DNA from: Limosilactobacillus fermentum | GTDB lineage: Bacteria > Bacillota > Bacilli > Lactobacillales > Lactobacillaceae | Direction: 5' to 3' | Assembly (NCBI RefSeq): GCF_013394085.1 | Contig: NZ_CP040910.1 | Coordinates: 1,168,905 to 1,232,904, forward strand | Length of the DNA: 64,000 bases | Part shown: positions 60,769 through 64,000 of the stretch, one piece after another | Numbering within the stretch: the stretch's first letter is position 1 | Layout: every line of letters begins with the position of its first letter | Translations under genes and position numbers: made by a program | The notes under the pieces: generated by a model | Told to the model about the DNA's origin: nothing | Seen by the model: only the letters and a program-made list of their open reading frames with translations | Databases searched by the model: none

Positions 60769-61293
60769 CTACCCTTGGGTTAATAATTCGTAGACGTAGG
60801 AATTTTCTTCCGGCCGGTAAACCCCAAATAAGGTTCCCACCCGGGTAAAGCCGTTCTTTTCAATCAGGTGCTGCATCGGCACGTTGTCTTCGTGGGTGTC
60901 GATCCGCAGCGACAGGATGTCTGGCCGGTTTTGCTTGATGTAGTCAATCACGTTGTTAAACAAACCGGACGCGTAGCCTTTGCCGGCGTGAGCGGAGTGG
61001 ATGGCAACCCGGTGGATCACCAGGTACTGGTCCGTGTTGAGCTGCCACTTCCCGTCCATGGCATCGTACACGGGATCCGGGGCCGGAACGATTGAAAAGG
61101 CGCCCACCGTTTCGTGATCGTCGGAGTGAACTAGGTAAGCAACCCCCTTGTTGATGTCTTCTTCAACTTGCTTGGGATTAGGGTAGTCGCCTTGCCACTG
61201 GTCAATTCCCCGTTCGGCCAGTTGGTTGCGGCCGTCCTTTAAAATTTCAATGACCCGGTCAAGGTCGTCCATCGTTGCCTTCGTCAAGTGCAT
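60769..61293 (-). CDS. GNAT-family N-acetyltransferase
   Basis: The 174-residue protein shows the acetyl-CoA loop in VHRVAIHSAHAGKGYASGLFNNVIDYI and a C-terminal NGFTRVGTLFGV motif. The N-terminal MHLTKATMDDLDRVIEILKDG is typical of the fold. The start is ATG 61293 after GAAAGAAGGTTCC; a longer in-frame extension exists but has no ribosome binding site. Substrate is unknown. Confidence 0.88.
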   Translation of the reverse strand: MHLTKATMDDLDRVIEILKDGRNQLAERGIDQWQGDYPNPKQVEEDINKGVAYLVHSDDHETVGAFSIVPAPDPVYDAMDGKWQLNTDQYLVIHRVAIHSAHAGKGYASGLFNNVIDYIKQNRPDILSLRIDTHEDNVPMQHLIEKNGFTRVGTLFGVYRPEENSYVYELLTQG

Positions 61294-61393
61294 GCTGGAA
61301 CCTTCTTTCATTCTAAATTTTAAGATAACGTCTACCACATTAGCATATTTGTTACCGAAAATTCAAACCAAACGATTGGCGCCGCTTACATGC

Positions 61394-62035
61394 CTAGCAA
61401 GTCTTGAGGGCTTCTTCGATCGGTGTCGAACCGTTTTTAATGATGAAGACTTTCTTGACAGTCGCCGGTTCAGCCAGAGCGGCCACAATGGTATGTGCCA
61501 CGTCGGGGATTGCGTTGCTGTCACTTTGGGCGGGGTTAAGTTCAATCTTCCCCGTCCCCGGTTCTTCCGTTAAGATCCCAGCCTGAACTAGGGTGTAATC
61601 TAAGCCTGATTCATCGACCAGCCACTTGTCGGCAAAGTAGCGGGCGATGTTGTAATCAGTGATGTCCCTCAAGGTCTTTACCTTCCCCCACATCGCTTGG
61701 TCCATTGAATAGGCCGAACTGAGCATGACGAAGCGTTTGATCCCGGCTAAGTTGGCGGCCTGCATTAACTTCACCGCCCCGTTGAGGTCAACCTGTAAAA
61801 GATTTTTCCCCCGCGAGCCGGCGGTAAAGACGATTGCGTCCACGCCGGTCAGCAACTTGGCCATTTGGTCGGGAAGCCAGGTAAAGTCAAATGCGACCGG
61901 GGTAATCAACTCCCCCTTTGGTAAGCGATCGAGCTTGCGGCCAGCGGCTAAGACTTCTTGACCAGCAGCGGCTAGTTGTTTAACGACCTCTTGGCCAACC
62001 CGGCCAGTTGCTCCAGCGACAAAAATTTTACTCAT
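61394..62035 (-). CDS. NAD(P)-binding SDR/NmrA-like protein (YwnB/YhfK type)
   Basis: The 213-residue protein has the Rossmann motif FVAGATGRVGQEVVKQLAAAG and a later IVFTAGSRGKN, FVMLSSAYS and YFADKWL set, which fits an atypical SDR (DUF/NmrA, YwnB-like). It may act on quinones or as a redox sensor. AGAAAGGGTGATTTGA precedes the ATG. It is 100 bases upstream of the GNAT gene on the same strand. Confidence 0.85.
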   Translation of the reverse strand: MSKIFVAGATGRVGQEVVKQLAAAGQEVLAAGRKLDRLPKGELITPVAFDFTWLPDQMAKLLTGVDAIVFTAGSRGKNLLQVDLNGAVKLMQAANLAGIKRFVMLSSAYSMDQAMWGKVKTLRDITDYNIARYFADKWLVDESGLDYTLVQAGILTEEPGTGKIELNPAQSDSNAIPDVAHTIVAALAEPATVKKVFIIKNGSTPIEEALKTC

Positions 62036-62095
62036 TCAAATCACCCTTTCTAGTTTTATCTATCTTACCGCCCTTTGCCCACCGCTTCCAAACGA

Positions 62096-62125
62096 AAGCC
62101 CTTGCGTCCGCACACGCAAGGGCTT
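62096..62125. other. Perfect 12-bp hairpin between divergent genes
   Basis: AAGCCCTTGCGT and ACGCAAGGGCTT form a perfect stem with a 6-base loop, in the short gap between the SDR gene and the HD-domain gene. No T run follows on either strand, so it is not a standard terminator. Confidence 0.5.
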
Positions 62126-62157
62126 AAGGTGAGAGTATCAATTTTCAGGAGGTTCTC

Positions 62158-62814
62158 ATGGACTCACAAGCACAACTAATGGCAATCGCCAAGTTTGCCA
62201 AACAAAAACTGGGGCAAGATAAGAGCGGTCACGGCTTTGACCACCTAAGCCGGGTGGTTAAGATGGCCCGCCGGATTGCCACCGCAATGGATCAGGATCC
62301 CTTTGTTCCGGTGGTGGCCGCCTACTTACACGACACGATCGATGATAAGCTAGTCGATAACGTCGACGCCGCTAAAGAAGAGGTCGCCACCTTTTTGACT
62401 GGGCTGGGCCTTACAGCAGACCAGGTTGAACTAATCATGTCGATCATCAGCCAGATGTCCTTTGCTAGCACCTTAGACGGTAACCGTCCCGCCCTGCCCC
62501 TGGCCGGCCAAATCGTTCAGGACGCCGACTGGCTCGACGCCATCGGGGCGATCGGGATCACCCGGGCAATTTATTACGGCGGCAAGCACCACCAAGTCAT
62601 TTACGACCCGGCCATGCCCCCGCGGGAAAACCTGACTAAGGACGAATACCGTAACTTGGACCACGAAACGATCATCAACCACTTCCACGAAAAACTTCTC
62701 AAGTTAGCCGGGATGCTCAACACCCCGGTCGCCAAAGAAATCGCTGCGCACCGCCAGCAAGTGATGATCGACTTTTTGGCTGAGTTTGATGCCGAGTGGC
62801 AAGCCCAACGCTAG
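62158..62814 (+). CDS. HD-domain phosphohydrolase (YedJ-like)
   Basis: The 218-residue protein has the HD motif: GHGFDHLSRVVKMARRIA, YLHDTIDDK and QDADWLDAIGAIGITRAI. It resembles YedJ/YpgQ-type nucleotide phosphohydrolases. The ATG follows AGGAGGTTCTC. Its stop TAG overlaps the converging yaaA stop within a single CTAG. Confidence 0.88.
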   Translation: MDSQAQLMAIAKFAKQKLGQDKSGHGFDHLSRVVKMARRIATAMDQDPFVPVVAAYLHDTIDDKLVDNVDAAKEEVATFLTGLGLTADQVELIMSIISQMSFASTLDGNRPALPLAGQIVQDADWLDAIGAIGITRAIYYGGKHHQVIYDPAMPPRENLTKDEYRNLDHETIINHFHEKLLKLAGMLNTPVAKEIAAHRQQVMIDFLAEFDAEWQAQR

Positions 62815-63554
62815 TCTTTGACGAAGACGTACTCCGCTTCCGTCGAAAGGTCCGCTCGGTAGCGGTAGCCGCCGACCGTGAAGGCCTTAATGGTGGCTAA
62901 GGTAGGTTCGTTTTCTAAGGCTAGGTATCGGACCAGCGACCCCCGGGCCTTCTTAGCCGCGGTCGCTTGTTGAACCAGGCGGCCGTTTTTTTCTTGCTTA
63001 AACAAAACGGTTACCCACCGGTCAGCGGGGGTGAGGTAGGGGGTGATCGCCTTGCTGTATTCCTTTGAGGCCAGGTTAACCACTAGGTCACCGCTCGCAA
63101 AGAGTGCTTGGTAAAGGCGGGCACCCCAATATTGGTAGAGGTTCTTGGCACCGGCAATTTCGCCCTTAGCCCCCATTTCTAGTCGGTAGGGCAAGATGCC
63201 GTCGAAGGCCCCTAAGAGCCCGTACAGCCCGGACAAGATGTATAAGCGTTGCCCAAGGTTTTGCAAACCCCGGTCGGTCAACACTCCCGCCCCTAGTGAT
63301 TGGTATTGAATTCCCGCGTAAGCAAAGACAGCCGGGGTCCCGACCCGCTTTAAATCGAAGGCCTGCACCCGGGCGACGTTTTCCCGGGCCAGCTTATCGC
63401 TGCACCGCCAGAGTTCTTGTAACTCGGCGGGGGTGCGCGACTTTAAATCCGCCATCAACTCCGTCACCTGGTCGGGAAAGCGGATGGGGGTTGGGCTAAC
63501 CAGTGGTTCGTCATCGCTAACCATTTGCTTAGCCGGTGAGATGATCATCTTCAT
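62811..63554 (-). CDS. yaaA: YaaA peroxide-stress protein (DUF328)
   Basis: The 247-residue cytosolic protein starts MKMIISPAKQM and contains RVQAFDLKRVGTPAVFAYAGIQYQSL, YILSGLYGLLGAFDGILPYRLEMG and VNLASKEYSKAI, which are hallmarks of YaaA. In E. coli this protein limits free iron under peroxide stress. A short Lys-Met-Ile start means ATG 63554 or 63548; GGAGCAAAATGAAGATG suggests 63554. It shares its stop region with the HD gene. Confidence 0.93.
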   Translation of the reverse strand: MKMIISPAKQMVSDDEPLVSPTPIRFPDQVTELMADLKSRTPAELQELWRCSDKLARENVARVQAFDLKRVGTPAVFAYAGIQYQSLGAGVLTDRGLQNLGQRLYILSGLYGLLGAFDGILPYRLEMGAKGEIAGAKNLYQYWGARLYQALFASGDLVVNLASKEYSKAITPYLTPADRWVTVLFKQEKNGRLVQQATAAKKARGSLVRYLALENEPTLATIKAFTVGGYRYRADLSTEAEYVFVKD

Positions 63555-63572
63555 TTTGCTCCTCCGATCTGA

Positions 63573-63755
63573 AAGGTGGGTGGGAAATAACCTTCTCGGC
63601 AGGTCGTATGACTAAGCTGGGATGAACGGTTGGTGCGGTACGCACCGTTCTTCGGCCTGCTTGGACACTAGACCTGCGGTTATTTGCCACATTTTCTGTC
63701 TAACATTCGTGAATACAGCAAGAGGCTGGGAAAAACGTGTTTTCCCAGCCCCCAA
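63573..63755 (-). repeat. Interspersed terminator-linked repeat, copy C (reverse)
   Basis: Read on the minus strand it opens with hairpin GGCTGGGAAAA / TTTTTCCCAGCC, then CACGAATGTTAGACAG. The outer arms are GTGGCAAATAACCGCAGG and GGTTATTTCCCAC. It lies after the partial gene at 63828 and 18 bases upstream of yaaA. Its far end is thus next to a 5' end rather than a converging 3' end, unlike copies A, B and D. Confidence 0.85.
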
Positions 63756-63827
63756 TTTGTCTTTTCACTACTGACGTAATGTGTGCTCCACCCTAGGCCT
63801 AGGCCCTACAGAGTTAGAGCACGCTCC

Positions 63828-64000
63828 CTATTTCTTCTGTTGCTTGTCTTTATCTGCACTAAGGTTAATTTCCACTGACCCGGTCGGCTTGGTCGGCCCC
63901 CCCGAGCTCAAGTGCTCGGTGAAGTGACGTACCCCCAGGCCAGCCAGGGGGACGATCGCCGCGTACAGCAGGGCTGCCAAGAGGACGGGGGCCAAAGCGA
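63828..64000 (-). CDS. C-terminal part of a membrane protein of unknown function (partial)
   Basis: The visible 57 residues begin in a hydrophobic helix (LAPVLLAALLYAAIVPLAGLGV), go through RHFTEHLSSGGPTKPTGSVE, and end with a charged tail ADKDKQQKK. The gene continues beyond the right edge. No family can be named. Confidence 0.6.
   Translation of the reverse strand, partial: ALAPVLLAALLYAAIVPLAGLGVRHFTEHLSSGGPTKPTGSVEINLSADKDKQQKK

Noticed and set aside
62811-62814. Shared CTAG stop of two converging genes
   Set aside because: It is curious but common in compact genomes and does not by itself suggest function.
63791-63803. CCTAGGCCTAGG palindrome near the right edge as a terminator
   Set aside because: No T run on either strand; it also falls in a short gap with weak pairing of the surrounding bases.
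1-64000. CRISPR arrays, IS elements or rRNA genes
   Set aside because: I saw no regularly spaced repeats, no transposase and no rRNA sequence in the window.

Overview
The window looks like a chromosomal segment of a heterofermentative lactobacillus, most likely Limosilactobacillus fermentum or a close relative. Supporting signs are the moderately high GC, strong AGGAGG ribosome binding sites, a sufCDSUB operon, a pdhABCD-lplA operon, Kup, DtpT and YfhO proteins, and several decayed transporter genes. This assignment is inferred from gene content and codon style; no database was searched.

Layout. 1-9.1 kb is iron handling: a secreted substrate-binding protein, the minus-strand sufCDSUB Fe-S operon, and divergent feoA-feoB plus a small Cys-rich partner. 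9.1-11.1 kb holds a MenA-type prenyltransferase divergent from a polyprenyl diphosphate synthase. 11.1-13.3 kb is an aminotransferase plus D-2-hydroxyacid dehydrogenase pair. 13.4-19.8 kb is an aromatic amino acid operon on the minus strand (MFS transporter, aroQ, aroC, a prephenate-dehydratase-like gene, aroA, tyrA, aroK). It is preceded by a strong promoter, an 18-residue Tyr/Phe-rich leader peptide and a chain of mutually exclusive hairpins ending in an intrinsic terminator. That leader is the most interesting system I see. 20-30.5 kb carries DtpT, tRNA-Gln, a HAD phosphatase, two frameshifted genes, a DHA2 efflux pump, YfhO, and a small RelE/HigB-like gene overlapping a frameshifted partner. 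30.5-42 kb holds Kup, GlpK with an overlapping unknown gene, a tautomerase, a Kef-type antiporter, a C69 dipeptidase, a DUF915-type hydrolase coupled to an orphan PTS EIIC, the zinc-independent S14 paralogue under a Zur-like box, and a phosphoesterase. 42-48 kb is a decayed stretch: a frameshifted MFS gene behind a structured leader, an intact MFS, a CNNM/HlyC protein, a truncated MFS fragment with an attachment-like scar, and a LysR gene with a nonsense codon. 47.8-64 kb holds an SGNH hydrolase, pdhABCD-lplA, azlCD (azlC frameshifted), the divergent thrC and hom-thrB genes sharing one promoter footprint, a GNAT, an SDR, an HD phosphohydrolase, YaaA and a partial membrane protein.

Two window-wide patterns stand out. 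First, a roughly 185-bp interspersed repeat occurs in four good copies, always starting with a terminator hairpin directly downstream of a gene in sense orientation and ending in a second long imperfect hairpin. Second, single-base frameshifts are frequent (five genes, four of them apparent +1 insertions), plus one nonsense mutation and one truncation, which suggests ongoing gene decay or unresolved sequencing errors.
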